From Pseudomonadota bacterium (GTDB lineage: Bacteria; Pseudomonadota; Alphaproteobacteria; Rhizobiales; Xanthobacteraceae), in assembly GCA_023451825.1 (NCBI GenBank), contig JAEXYA010000028.1, positions 123,501-187,500 of the forward strand: 64,000 bases of DNA. Reading direction: 5' to 3'. Shown here piece after piece: positions 52,660 through 63,979 of this stretch; positions within the stretch are counted from its first letter, which is position 1, and every line of letters starts with the position of its first letter. The translations under genes and the position numbers were made by a program. Below the pieces are notes generated by a model. That model worked only from the letters and a program-made list of their open reading frames with translations. It made no database searches and was not told the origin of the DNA.

Positions 52660-53802
52660 TCAGGACGCGCTTCGTGTTCCGAAGAAGTCCTTGACCTTGG
52701 TGAAGAATCCCGCGGCCTCTGGTTGCGTTGCACCAGAAGAAAGCTTTTCGAATTCGCTGAGAAGCTCTTGCTGCTTTTTGGTCAGGTTCTGCGGCGTTTC
52801 CACGACAACCTGCACATACATGTCACCGGACTGACGCGAACGCAGCACCGGCATGCCCTTGCCACCGACGCGGAAGCGACGACCGGACTGCGTGCCCGAC
52901 GGCACCTTCACCTTGTTACGACCGCCTTCGATGGTCGGCACTTCGAACTCGCCGCCGAGCGCAGCCGTGACCATGGAGATCGGCACGCGGCAGTGAAGAT
53001 CGGCGCCATCGCGCTGGAAGAAGTCGTGGCTGGCGAGCGACAGGAAAATGTAGAGATCGCCGGCGGGACCACCGCGCGTGCCGGCCTCACCTTCATTGGC
53101 GAGACGGATACGGGTGCCGTCTTCAACACCGGCGGGAATGTTCACCGACAGCGAGCGCTCGCGCTCGACGCGGCCTGCGCCGGAGCAGCTCGGGCACGGA
53201 TCTTCGATCATCTGGCCGCGGCCGTGGCAGCTCGGGCAAGTGCGCTCCAGCGTGAAGAAGCCCTGGGCCTGACGAACGCGGCCCTGGCCGGCGCAGGTGG
53301 AGCACGTTTTTGGCTTGGTGCCAGCCTTGGCGCCGGTGCCGGAGCAGGCTTCGCAGGTGACCGCGACCGGGATTTCGATCTGCGCCGTCTTGCCGGAGAA
53401 AGCTTCCTCCAGCGTGATTTCCATATTGTAGCGCAGGTCCGCGCCACGCTCGCGACCGCCGCTGCGGCCACCGCCGCGCTGGCCGGCCATGCCGAACAGG
53501 TCTTCGAAAATGTCGGAGAAGGATGAGGCGAAGCCGGAGCCGAAGCCCGGACCGCCACCGCCGCCATGGCCCTGCTCGAAAGCCGCATGACCAAAACGAT
53601 CATAGGCGGCGCGCTTGTCGCCGTCCTTGAGGACGTCATAGGCCTCGGCGATTTCCTTGAACTTCACTTCGGCCGCAGCGTCGCCCGGGTTCTTGTCCGG
53701 ATGCCACTTCATCGCAAGCTTGCGGAACGACGACTTCAGCGTCGCATCATTGGCGGTGCGCTCGACTTCCAGCGTCTCGTAATAACATGCTTTGGTGGAC
53801 AT
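52660..53802 (-). CDS. dnaJ: Chaperone DnaJ
   Basis: 380 residues. J domain with HPDKNPGD, Gly/Phe-rich linker (about 76-110), four zinc CxxCxGxG repeats (CEACSGTG, CSTCAGQG, CPSCHGRG, CPSCSGAG) and the C-terminal substrate domain. Co-chaperone of DnaK. 160 bp after dnaK, with a hairpin in between. Confidence 0.96.
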   Translation of the reverse strand: MSTKACYYETLEVERTANDATLKSSFRKLAMKWHPDKNPGDAAAEVKFKEIAEAYDVLKDGDKRAAYDRFGHAAFEQGHGGGGGPGFGSGFASSFSDIFEDLFGMAGQRGGGRSGGRERGADLRYNMEITLEEAFSGKTAQIEIPVAVTCEACSGTGAKAGTKPKTCSTCAGQGRVRQAQGFFTLERTCPSCHGRGQMIEDPCPSCSGAGRVERERSLSVNIPAGVEDGTRIRLANEGEAGTRGGPAGDLYIFLSLASHDFFQRDGADLHCRVPISMVTAALGGEFEVPTIEGGRNKVKVPSGTQSGRRFRVGGKGMPVLRSRQSGDMYVQVVVETPQNLTKKQQELLSEFEKLSSGATQPEAAGFFTKVKDFFGTRSAS

Positions 53803-53892
53803 TCGTCAGATCCGCCCGAAATCCCAGGTCTTCGCATCATCATGACGCGATATATGCCGACGCCAGCGCTGTGCTAGCTGAGTCGGCCTAAC

Positions 53893-53950
53893 AAAAAATA
53901 ACCCCCATCCATCGTCAGCTGCATTGCGCTGCTCTGGATGAGGGTCATTG
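53893..53950 (-). terminator. Hairpin between dnaK and dnaJ
   Basis: On the minus strand ACCCTCATCCA and TGGATGGGGGT pair, followed by TATTTTTT. This looks like a terminator or attenuator that would reduce dnaJ transcription below dnaK. Confidence 0.65.
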
Positions 53951-53962
53951 TTTCGCTCGCTA

Positions 53963-55861
<1,899 letters not shown>

Positions 55862-56214
55862 GCTCTTACTTCCTTTTTCTGCGGCAGGTTGGCCGGGCCC
55901 AACGGGCGCCCCGCTCAAACCCCCAAATCAATCACATGCTCGCGATATTGCGACGCTCAGCGTCATATAGGAGGGGGCTAGGTTGCCGCAAGGCATCCCA
56001 AGGGGGCTTAGGCGCGGAAATCATAGGGTATTCGGGAAATTAATGAACTCTGAATGCGCGGTCCGAAACCCGCTACGCGGCGGATCGGCGCGGGACCTTG
56101 CGGGAACGGATTTGTGCCTTGATCTGTTGCTGGAACAGGGCAACCGTAGGTCCCTTCCGGCTGGCGCCCGTCAGCGCGCCGCCTCGCCGCAACACCGAAC
56201 CAAGTAAGAGCCTG
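55862..56214. other. dnaK divergent intergenic region
   Basis: 353 bases holding the dnaK promoter (minus) and, presumably, the promoter of the exported unknown gene (plus). No open frame with a good ribosome site and no repeat is recognised. Confidence 0.5.
55965..55992 (-). promoter_or_regulatory. Heat-shock (RpoH) promoter of dnaK
   Basis: On the minus strand CTTG (55992-55989), 17 bases, CCTATAT (55971-55965). This fits the alphaproteobacterial RpoH form CTTG-N17-CYTATNT exactly. It sits 104 bases before the dnaK start. Confidence 0.85.
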
Positions 56215-57153
56215 ATGAAGCACCTCGCGCCCCTGTTCGCCCTGACCGTGTTGCTGGCCGCATCGAGCCCGCTTCACGCGGCCGACCCCGTCTATCCAGC
56301 GGGGGTCCGGATCGGGATCACCCCGTCTGTCGGGCTGGAGCCGTCGAAGACCTTTACTGGCTTCCAGACCTCGGACCAGGGCGTGAAGATGCTGATGACC
56401 GAATTGCCGGCCACGGCCTTCACTGAGGTCGAGACGGCATTCAAGACCAACCCGGCGAGCATGACGCTGAAGCCGGAGACCATCGAAACCGGCGCCGGCC
56501 AGGGCTTCTACACGGTCGAGCCGACCAAGGACGCAGCCGGCGTTCCAGTCCGGCGCTATTCGATGATCATCAACGGCGGCACGTTCTCAGGCTATGTCGC
56601 CGTGCAAGTTCCTGAAAATGCACAGAAAATCTATACAGACGATGCGGTCCGCCAGATGTTCGCCAGCGTCACCGTCCGCAAGGAAGTGCCGCTCGATGAG
56701 CAGCTCGGCATGATGCCGTTCAAGATCGCCGAACTCAGCGCCTTCAAGACCGTGCGCATGCTGGCGCCGGGCGCAGCGATCCTGCTGGCGGATTCGGATG
56801 ATGAGAACACGATCGAAAAAAGCCCGTTCATGATCCTCGGCAGCGTCGGCTCTGCCCCCGATCGGCCTGACGATCGCGGTCGCTTCGCCCAACAGGCCGC
56901 CGCCCAGATTCCCGGCCTGCGCGAAGCCCGCATCACCCTGTCCGAACCCCAGCGCATCGACGGCATGCCGGGCTACGAGACCCGCATCGACGCCATCAGC
57001 GGCAAGGGCAACACGCCCGTCACCGTGGTGCAGTGGCTGCGTTTCGGCACCGGCAAGACCGCCATGCGCATCATCGCCAGCGCTCCGCGTGACGACTGGT
57101 CGAAGGCCTTCCCGCGCTTCCGTGCCGTTCGCGACGGCATCGAGCCGCGCTAG
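56215..57153 (+). CDS. Exported unknown protein divergent from dnaK
   Basis: 312 residues. A clear signal peptide (MKHLAPLFALTVLLAASSPL, cleavage after HAA) precedes a soluble domain starting DPVYPAGVRIGITPSVGLEP. Two related-looking halves (about 25-165 and 185-312) suggest a tandem fold. No known catalytic motif. It shares the intergenic region with dnaK. Function unknown. Confidence 0.75.
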   Translation: MKHLAPLFALTVLLAASSPLHAADPVYPAGVRIGITPSVGLEPSKTFTGFQTSDQGVKMLMTELPATAFTEVETAFKTNPASMTLKPETIETGAGQGFYTVEPTKDAAGVPVRRYSMIINGGTFSGYVAVQVPENAQKIYTDDAVRQMFASVTVRKEVPLDEQLGMMPFKIAELSAFKTVRMLAPGAAILLADSDDENTIEKSPFMILGSVGSAPDRPDDRGRFAQQAAAQIPGLREARITLSEPQRIDGMPGYETRIDAISGKGNTPVTVVQWLRFGTGKTAMRIIASAPRDDWSKAFPRFRAVRDGIEPR

Positions 57154-58667
57154 GGCGCGGCCTTCCGGAAGATATCGATGCCATCGGCGCGCTGCACCCA
57201 CACATAGGGCTTCAGCAGCGCGGCGAGTTCTGGGTCGCCCTTGGCCCAGCCGCTCCAGTCGGCATCCCGGTCGTCGATCAGCACCACGTCAGGCGAGGTC
57301 TTGCGAATGTCTTCGACCAGCCCGTTTCGCTCGGTCGCCACATGCGCATCGAGGCGCGCAGATGTGGCCGCATCGAATGCCCGCTCCTGACGGGCGCGGC
57401 GAACGATCTCCCGGATCAGCAGCGCCTCCTGACGCGATGCCCAGACGCCACCGACATCGCGCACCAGCGGATGCGCAATGGTCGCCGCCCCGCTTAGCAT
57501 GATGATCTTCGGCTGCTTGAATCCGAGCTTGGTCACAGCCGCCTGAAGCGCGCGTGTATCGACGCTGGCATTGAACCAGACGCAGGCATAAGCGAGCAGC
57601 GCGAGGGTGACCGCGGCTGCGCCGATCTGCAACCGTCGCGCATGCACCGCCGCCCGATCGATCGTGGCAACGGCGTAACCCAGCGACATCAGCGCCAGCG
57701 CCACCATCGGATAGGCGTGATAGCCCCATCCCTTACGCTGAACGAAAAAGGCGACGGCGAAGCCGAACGAAGCTGCCAGAAGCACCACGAGCGCCGGGTC
57801 TGCCGAGCGCCGGCGATGCAGCAGCAACGCCGCAAATACGGCAACCAGCCAGAGTGTCGTCGCACCGCTCAGGGCAAGCGCCAGCCACGAGGCCGTCAGC
57901 AACAGATAGACGTCGCCGACCATCGGATAGATCACCGCGAAATAAGCGGGAAAGGCGACATAGACCCAAAGGGCATAGGCCACTACCAGCACGCCGGCGA
58001 TCCAGTTTTCCGGCGCAAGGACAATCCGCCATTGCCGCGCATACATGGCCGCCGCAATGATCGCCGCACCTACACCGAGCGCGAAATACGGCTTGAAGCA
58101 CATGGTGATCGCGGCACTGAGGCCCGCCACGACAATCGCGGCGCGTGAGACCGTCTCCGCATTGGCGCGGCGGATCAGAACAGCCAGAGCGGGCAGCAGG
58201 AACAGCAATGCCAGATGTTCGCGCTGGCCGAAATCATACATCGGCAGGATGCCGAGCAGCACCAGTGCCCAGACCGCCAGCGGAGTACTGGCGATGCGGC
58301 CTGCGATGTCCGAGCCGCGCAGCAGCCGCCACGTCAAAGCCAGCGACGCCGCAATCAGACAGAAGATCAATACCAGCGTCACGATCTCGGCGCGCAGACC
58401 GATCAGGCGCCCAAGCGCAACCGCGATGAAATAGACGATCCCCGCCATCGGCGGATTGGTTTCGAGAATATCGAGATAGAGACGCTGGCCATCGAAGACG
58501 CGTTCGCCGACGATCAGCCACCAGCTGACATCGACATTGAACGGCAGCGCTGCGCGCAGGATCACGGCCGCCACACAAACCAGGATGCCGGCGATCAGCC
58601 AGGCCGCCGCCGGCCGCGTCCGTGGCGTGGTCGTGCCGCCGAATTGCAAACCGGCATCGATGGTCAT
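57150..58667 (-). CDS. Multi-span membrane protein, GT-C-like, paralogue 1
   Basis: 505 residues with about 10-12 predicted spans and a C-terminal soluble domain (about 400-505). The first loop has VDVSWWLIVGERVFDGQRLY then LETNPPMAG, reminiscent of GT-C (GT39/ArnT-like) glycosyltransferases, whose first loop often holds a catalytic Asp; here Asp of DVSW is a candidate. The paralogue at 59520 has the same layout. It might transfer sugars from polyprenyl carriers; this is inference. Its stop overlaps the preceding plus-strand gene end by 4 bases. Confidence 0.7.
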   Translation of the reverse strand: MTIDAGLQFGGTTTPRTRPAAAWLIAGILVCVAAVILRAALPFNVDVSWWLIVGERVFDGQRLYLDILETNPPMAGIVYFIAVALGRLIGLRAEIVTLVLIFCLIAASLALTWRLLRGSDIAGRIASTPLAVWALVLLGILPMYDFGQREHLALLFLLPALAVLIRRANAETVSRAAIVVAGLSAAITMCFKPYFALGVGAAIIAAAMYARQWRIVLAPENWIAGVLVVAYALWVYVAFPAYFAVIYPMVGDVYLLLTASWLALALSGATTLWLVAVFAALLLHRRRSADPALVVLLAASFGFAVAFFVQRKGWGYHAYPMVALALMSLGYAVATIDRAAVHARRLQIGAAAVTLALLAYACVWFNASVDTRALQAAVTKLGFKQPKIIMLSGAATIAHPLVRDVGGVWASRQEALLIREIVRRARQERAFDAATSARLDAHVATERNGLVEDIRKTSPDVVLIDDRDADWSGWAKGDPELAALLKPYVWVQRADGIDIFRKAAP

Positions 58668-58814
58668 GTCGTCATTCTTTCGGGCAATGCTGCTGCGACG
58701 CTAGGAGCGCGGCGTTAACAAGCCATTGCCCGGACCGCGGGACAGCGCCAAGAGCACCTTTACGGCCGCCCATCGACCTGATTTGCTGTCGCAATTCCGG
58801 CGGGAGATGTTGCG

Positions 58815-59531
58815 ATGGTCGATCGACGTCAACTTCTGATGGGACTTGGTGCGATGACAGCGACCGGCATGATGCCAAAGGCGCTCGAGGCAGCCGGCAA
58901 GGTGACCGCCGACCGCAATTCCGTGCTGCTCGTGGTCGATGTGCAAAACTGCTTCCTGCCCGGCGGCAGCCTTGCGGTGAAGGACGGTGACAAGGTCATT
59001 CCCGTCATCAACGCCCTCGCCAGGAAATTCACCCATGTGGTGCTGACCCAGGACTGGCATACGCCGGGACACGTGTCGTTCGCCTCCAGCCACGGCGGCA
59101 AGAAGCCGTTCGAGACCACCGACGTCGCCTATGGCAAACAGGTGCTGTGGCCGGACCATTGCGTGATGGGCACCGACGGCGCCGCGCTATCGAAGGATCT
59201 CGCCATCCCGCACGCCCAGCTTGTTTTGCGCAAAGGTTACGACAAGGCCGTCGATAGCTATTCGGCCTTCACCGAAGCGGATGGCAAGACCACCACCGGC
59301 CTCGCTGGCTATCTGAAATCGCGAAAACTGCAGCGCATTTTCATCGTCGGCCTGGCGACAGACTTCTGCGTGGCATGGTCGGCACTCGATGCACGCAAGG
59401 CTGGCTTCGAAACCACGGTGATCGAAGACGCCTGCCGCGGGATCGACACCCAGGGCTCGCTTGCCAAGGCGTGGGCCGACATGAAGAAGGCCGGCGTGAA
59501 GCGCATCCAGTCCGGCGACCTAGCCGCCTGA
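58815..59531 (+). CDS. pncA: Nicotinamidase/isochorismatase-family hydrolase with twin-Arg N-terminus
   Basis: 238 residues. Catalytic Asp42 (VVDVQNCFLPGG), Lys140 (LRKGYDK) and Cys185 (ATDFCVAWSA), and metal ligands Asp80, His82 and His86 (QDWHTPGH) fit PncA, which deamidates nicotinamide to nicotinate for NAD salvage. The N-terminus MVDRRQLLMGLGAMTATGMM resembles a Tat signal (RR at 4-5, then a modest hydrophobic stretch and an Ala-rich LEAAG), so it may be exported; most PncA are cytosolic. It sits between two paralogous membrane genes on the opposite strand. Confidence 0.88.
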   Translation: MVDRRQLLMGLGAMTATGMMPKALEAAGKVTADRNSVLLVVDVQNCFLPGGSLAVKDGDKVIPVINALARKFTHVVLTQDWHTPGHVSFASSHGGKKPFETTDVAYGKQVLWPDHCVMGTDGAALSKDLAIPHAQLVLRKGYDKAVDSYSAFTEADGKTTTGLAGYLKSRKLQRIFIVGLATDFCVAWSALDARKAGFETTVIEDACRGIDTQGSLAKAWADMKKAGVKRIQSGDLAA

Positions 59532-61040
59532 CGCCCGTCGCGTGAAAATGCCGACCTGGTTGACGGTATCGACAAGCTGGAAATCCGTCAGCACACCGGC
59601 GACATCCGGATGCGCCTTCAACCAATCGCTGCCGCTGCCGGTGAGGTCGTCCACGATCAGGATCGAGGGAGGCAGGCGGCGGATATCATCGATCAATCTC
59701 TGACGCTCGCGTTCGGCATAGGCCTCGAACCGCGCGGCACGCACGTCATCCAGCAATCCGGTACGGCGCATGACGGTGAGATAGGTGTCGATCCAGAGAC
59801 CCTGCTGACGTGATACCCATGTGCCGCCGACGGCGCGCGTGAGCGGATGGCCGATCCCCGGCTCGGCCGTGATGGCGAGAATCGCCGGCTGTTTCTGGCC
59901 GAGTTGCGCGACGCGCTCCTGCAGCGGACGAGCATCAAAGGCCACGTCGAACCACAGCATCGATCGCACGAATAGCGTGAGCAACAACAGGCTGCCGCCA
60001 AGCCGCCAGACACGCGACGCTCCGGTTTCTTGGGTCAGCGCATAGCCGACAGCGAACAGCGCCAGCGCGATGGCCGGGTAGGATTGATAGGGCCAGCCCT
60101 TGCCTTGCAGCATGAATGCTGCGCCGAAGCTCGCCGATGTCGCCATCAGCAGGATCAGTGGCGGTGAAAGCCTCTGTTTTCGGTGCAGGGCGACGATCGC
60201 GAGCAGCGCGATGGCCCACAGCGACACGGCCGGTTTCTCCAGCAACGCCATCACGGATGGCTTGACCGGGACATAGACGTCGCGGAGCAGCGGCAGGATA
60301 TCGGTGAAGAATTGCGGCCAGACGATTGCCGTGACGATCACATAGACAAAGCCGCCCGCCGCTGCCGCCAGATGTTCGGGCAATAACAGCACGCGCCATG
60401 ACCGTCCCAACATAACCGCCGTGACCGCCAGCGGCACATAGACGGCCAGGGCAAAGTGCGGTTTGAACGACAATGTCACTGCCGCGCCAAGGCCAGCCGC
60501 AATCGCAAGCCATCGCGATGGGCCGCCGCCCGTGACGCGATCAATCAGCGACGCCAGGAAAGGAAGGAGGGCGATCAAAGCAATGTGTTCGCGCTGACCA
60601 AACGTCTGCGTCGGCAGGATGGCCAGCGCGGCAAAAGCGAGCAGTACCAGCGGCCAGCCACAGGATCCGGCGAAGCTCGCATGTCGACGCAGCAGTCGCG
60701 CGCTGACGGCTAACGACGCAAAAATCCCAAGAAAGACGAGCCCATCGACGGCAATTTCCGCCGCCACGCCCGTCATCCGCGACACGACGATGGCCGGCAG
60801 ATAAGCGAGCACCGACATCGGCGGATTGGTTTCGAGCACATCGGTATAGAGCCGACCGCCATCGAGCACACGCTCGCCTGCGGTGAGCAGCCAGCTGACA
60901 TCCGTGCTGGCGGCCAGCACATGACGAAGCACGATCGCCAAAGCGAACAGGCCGACGAGCGACAGCCAGCCGATCACAGAGCGTAGCGCGCCTGACATCG
61001 CAGGCGCGGCAGGCGTGCCGGCATCGAGATTGATGGTCAT
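59520..61040 (-). CDS. Multi-span membrane protein, GT-C-like, paralogue 2
   Basis: 506 residues, about 10-12 spans plus a C-terminal soluble domain, clearly paralogous to the protein at 57150: TDVSWLLTAGERVLDGGRLY, LETNPPMSV and TFGQREHIALIALLPFL align with VDVSWWLIVGERVFDGQRLY and DFGQREHLALLFLLPAL. The pair are separated by pncA. Its stop lies inside the end of pncA (12-base overlap). Likely integral membrane glycosyltransferase-like; substrate unknown. Confidence 0.7.
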   Translation of the reverse strand: MTINLDAGTPAAPAMSGALRSVIGWLSLVGLFALAIVLRHVLAASTDVSWLLTAGERVLDGGRLYTDVLETNPPMSVLAYLPAIVVSRMTGVAAEIAVDGLVFLGIFASLAVSARLLRRHASFAGSCGWPLVLLAFAALAILPTQTFGQREHIALIALLPFLASLIDRVTGGGPSRWLAIAAGLGAAVTLSFKPHFALAVYVPLAVTAVMLGRSWRVLLLPEHLAAAAGGFVYVIVTAIVWPQFFTDILPLLRDVYVPVKPSVMALLEKPAVSLWAIALLAIVALHRKQRLSPPLILLMATSASFGAAFMLQGKGWPYQSYPAIALALFAVGYALTQETGASRVWRLGGSLLLLTLFVRSMLWFDVAFDARPLQERVAQLGQKQPAILAITAEPGIGHPLTRAVGGTWVSRQQGLWIDTYLTVMRRTGLLDDVRAARFEAYAERERQRLIDDIRRLPPSILIVDDLTGSGSDWLKAHPDVAGVLTDFQLVDTVNQVGIFTRRASGG

Positions 61041-61104
61041 TGCGATCGTCCGCTGATCGCGGCAACCCTAGAGCGCAGGCTTTAACAAGTTGTTTACCGA
61101 GCGC

Positions 61105-61914
61105 TTAGGCGCCGAGCGCCAGCGCGATCAGGCCGAGCGTGCCGACGATGACGCGCCACCAGGCAAACAGCGCAAAGCCGTTTCGGGAGACATAATTCAG
61201 CAGTGTCTTCACCACGAAGATCGCCGTGATGAAGGACACAGCGAAACCGATGGCGATGATCACGGCGCCGTCGCTCGTGATGTCGTTGCGGCTCTTGAAG
61301 AGGTCATAGGCGAAGGCGCCGACCATGGTCGGGATCGCGAGGAAAAAGGAGAACTCCGCCGCAGCGCGCTTGTCGGCGCCCATCAGCATGGCGCCGACGA
61401 TGGTGGCACCCGAGCGCGACACGCCGGGGATCATGGCGATGCACTGGCAGCAGCCGATCTTGAAATAAGTGAGCACCGGAAATTCGGTGGCGTCGTGATG
61501 CACCGGCTGCAGATCGAGCTGGTCAACCCAGAGCAGGATCGCGCCGCCGACGATCAATGTGAAACAGACGACCCAAGGATTGAACAGATAGCCTTTGATG
61601 AAGCCGCCAAAGGCCGCGCCGAGCACGGCTGCGGGCAGGAAGGCCACCAGCACGCCGATCACAAAACGGCGAGCGGCGACGTCGCCCTTGAACATATTCA
61701 GCGCGATTCCCCACAGCTTGCCGAAATAGATGGAGAGAATGGCGAGAATGGCGCCGAGTTGGATCAGAATCGCAAAACTCTTCCAGAGGCCGATTTCGTC
61801 GAGGCCAAGAATGCGTTCGACGAGAAGGACATGGCCGGTGGAGGACACCGGTAGGAATTCGGTAGCGCCTTCGACAACACCGAGAATTACCGCCCTTAAC
61901 GTATCAGACATCAT
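61105..61914 (-). CDS. uppP: Undecaprenyl-diphosphatase
   Basis: 269 residues, eight or so spans, BacA family. The conserved VVEGATEFLPVSSTGHVLLV (Glu and Ser catalytic block) and IPGVSRSGATIVGAML are both visible. It recycles undecaprenyl pyrophosphate for cell-wall and LPS synthesis, and gives bacitracin resistance. ATG at 61914 or 61911 (MMSDTL); the choice is open. Confidence 0.95.
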   Translation of the reverse strand: MMSDTLRAVILGVVEGATEFLPVSSTGHVLLVERILGLDEIGLWKSFAILIQLGAILAILSIYFGKLWGIALNMFKGDVAARRFVIGVLVAFLPAAVLGAAFGGFIKGYLFNPWVVCFTLIVGGAILLWVDQLDLQPVHHDATEFPVLTYFKIGCCQCIAMIPGVSRSGATIVGAMLMGADKRAAAEFSFFLAIPTMVGAFAYDLFKSRNDITSDGAVIIAIGFAVSFITAIFVVKTLLNYVSRNGFALFAWWRVIVGTLGLIALALGA

Positions 61915-62127
61915 CGGCTTGTCGTCCTCACTGGCGGCCTCAAAAAGTCGGGTTCTTCTCGCTTATTCGCTGCATTGCTGCAATCGCAAAAAGCCTGCAA
62001 TCGCGCCTTGCCTCTCATGCGCGCTTCGCTAGTTTGGCTCGCTTCGTGCAGCGTTTATACCACCGCGGCCGAGACGCTTTGTTAACGCCGTTTCCTTAAG
62101 CCAAGGCGCTTCCAAACCAAGGCCCGC
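61915..62127. other. uppP-GST divergent intergenic region
   Basis: 213 bases; no gene seen. It should hold divergent promoters for uppP and the GST-family gene, but no motif can be assigned. Confidence 0.4.
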
Positions 62128-62820
62128 ATGTACACGCTGTATCACCACGCCTTCTGTCCACATTCGCGCTTCATTCGTCTTGTTCTTGGCGAATATGGCC
62201 TGGACTTGACGCTGGTCGACGAACGTCCGTGGGATCGGCGCGAGGATTTCCTCAAGCTCAATCCGGCGGGAACCACGCCGGTGCTGGTCGCCGAGGACAG
62301 GCCGCCGATTCCGGGCGCCACTATCATCGCCGAATATATCGACGAGGTGCACGGGCATGAGGCGAAGGATCGCCGCTTGCTGCCGACCTCCATGGCCGAG
62401 CGCATCGAAGTCCGCCGCCTGATGGCCTGGTTCAACGAGAAATTCTTCGAAGAAGCCTCTGGCCCTCTCGTCACCGAACGTATCTATAAGCGCTTCATGA
62501 GCGGCGATATCGGTGGCGGCGCGCCGTCGATGGATGTGATCCGCGCAGCCAATGCCAATGTGCGCTATCATCTGGCCTATATCGGCTGGCTGGCGCGGAC
62601 GAGAAACTTTCTGGCCGGCGACCGGCTGAGCTATGCGGATCTGGTCGCGGCAGCGCATCTGTCGGCGATCGATTATCTGGGCGATGTGCCATGGAGCGAG
62701 GACGACGCAGCGAAGGCCTGGTACGCACGGATCAAGTCGCGTCCGTCGTTCCGACCGCTGCTGAGCGAATGGCTGGCGGGCGTGCCGGCCTCGCGGACCT
62801 ATGTGGATCTCGATTTCTGA
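62128..62820 (+). CDS. Glutathione S-transferase family protein
   Basis: 230 residues. Thioredoxin-like N-domain with YTLYHHAFCPHSRFIRLVLG, where a Cys-Pro-His-Ser motif sits at the usual active-site place, cis-Pro in GTTPVLV, and an all-helical C-domain with LSYADLVAAAHLSAIDYLGD. The substrate is unknown. ATG 62128; the next gene, queG, follows 35 bp later on the same strand. Confidence 0.9.
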   Translation: MYTLYHHAFCPHSRFIRLVLGEYGLDLTLVDERPWDRREDFLKLNPAGTTPVLVAEDRPPIPGATIIAEYIDEVHGHEAKDRRLLPTSMAERIEVRRLMAWFNEKFFEEASGPLVTERIYKRFMSGDIGGGAPSMDVIRAANANVRYHLAYIGWLARTRNFLAGDRLSYADLVAAAHLSAIDYLGDVPWSEDDAAKAWYARIKSRPSFRPLLSEWLAGVPASRTYVDLDF

Positions 62821-62855
62821 GCGCTGACGGCGCGACGGCTCTTCCTCTCGATCTC

Positions 62856-63953
62856 ATGGACAGGCTTTCGCGCGAGGCGCAGGCCTTGGGTTTTGAGGCG
62901 ATCGGCGTGACCGATCCTTCGGCCATCGATGGCGCGCAAGTGAAGCTCGAAGCCTTTCTTGACGCCGGTGCCCATGGCGAGATGGAATGGCTGGCCGACA
63001 ATCCGGCCCGCCGCGCCGATCCCAAAGTGATGTGGCAGGACGTCCGCTCGGTGATCATGCTCGGCATGAATTACGGCCCGGACGAGAACCCGATGACGAT
63101 CCTCAAGGAGCGATCAAGTGCCGCGATCTCGGTCTATGCCCGCGGCGACGACTATCACGATCTGATCAAGAAGCGCCTCAAGCAACTCGCACGCTGGCTG
63201 ATCGCGGAAGCCGGCGGCGAAGTGAAGGTCTTCGTCGATACGGCAGCCGTGATGGAAAAGCCGCTGGCGTCGGCTGCAGGTCTCGGCTGGCAAGGCAAGC
63301 ACACCAATATGGTGTCGCGTGACTTCGGCTCGTGGCTGTTTCTCGGCGCGATCTTCACAACGCTGGAGCTACCGCGCCACAAGCCGATTACCGATCGCTG
63401 CGGCTCATGTCGATCTTGTCTCGATAGCTGCCCGACATCAGCGTTCATCGCGCCTTACAAACTCGATGCGCGGCGCTGCATCTCTTATCTCACCATCGAG
63501 CACAAAGGCCCGATCCCGCACGAATTCCGCAAGGCCATGGGCAACCGCATCTATGGCTGCGATGATTGCCTTGCGGCCTGCCCCTGGAACAAATTCGCGC
63601 AGGAAGGTCGCGAGACGAAGCTGGCTGCGCGCGAAGAATTACGGGCACCAACGCTTGCGGAGTTGTCGAAGCTCGATGATGCCGCATTTCGTACGCTGTT
63701 CACGAAATCGCCGGTGAAGCGCATCGGCCGCAACCGGTTTATGCGGAATGTGCTGATTGCGATCGGAAATTCGGGTGATGCGTCGCTGATCGATGATGCG
63801 ACGCGGCTGTTGAGCGATGAAAGCCCGCTGGTGCGTGGTGCGGCTGTGTGGGCGCTGTCGCAATTGATGGGCGACGAATTTGCAAGGCTCGAAGCCATCA
63901 ATGACGACGACGAGAGTGTGCGCGCCGAATGGCGAGACGCACGCGCATCGTAG
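62856..63953 (+). CDS. queG: Epoxyqueuosine reductase
   Basis: 365 residues, full length. Cobalamin and two 4Fe-4S sites: CGSCRSCLDSCPTSAF and CDDCLAACPWN are intact, and DARRCISYLTIEHKGPIP is a family signature. It reduces epoxyqueuosine in tRNA to queuosine. ATG 62856 (MDRLSREAQALGFEAIG) is used although no strong ribosome site is seen; in-frame sequence before it overlaps the GST gene. A C-terminal HEAT-like tail (about 310-365) is present. Confidence 0.92.
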   Translation: MDRLSREAQALGFEAIGVTDPSAIDGAQVKLEAFLDAGAHGEMEWLADNPARRADPKVMWQDVRSVIMLGMNYGPDENPMTILKERSSAAISVYARGDDYHDLIKKRLKQLARWLIAEAGGEVKVFVDTAAVMEKPLASAAGLGWQGKHTNMVSRDFGSWLFLGAIFTTLELPRHKPITDRCGSCRSCLDSCPTSAFIAPYKLDARRCISYLTIEHKGPIPHEFRKAMGNRIYGCDDCLAACPWNKFAQEGRETKLAAREELRAPTLAELSKLDDAAFRTLFTKSPVKRIGRNRFMRNVLIAIGNSGDASLIDDATRLLSDESPLVRGAAVWALSQLMGDEFARLEAINDDDESVRAEWRDARAS

Positions 63954-63979
63954 GGTGGGCAAAGCGAAGCGTGCCCACC
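63954..63979 (+). repeat. Palindromic repeat after queG
   Basis: GGTGGGCA and TGCCCACC form a perfect 8 bp stem around AAGCGAAGCG, beginning right after the queG stop. This short element is common in bradyrhizobial genomes by recollection and may work as a 3' hairpin. Confidence 0.75.
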
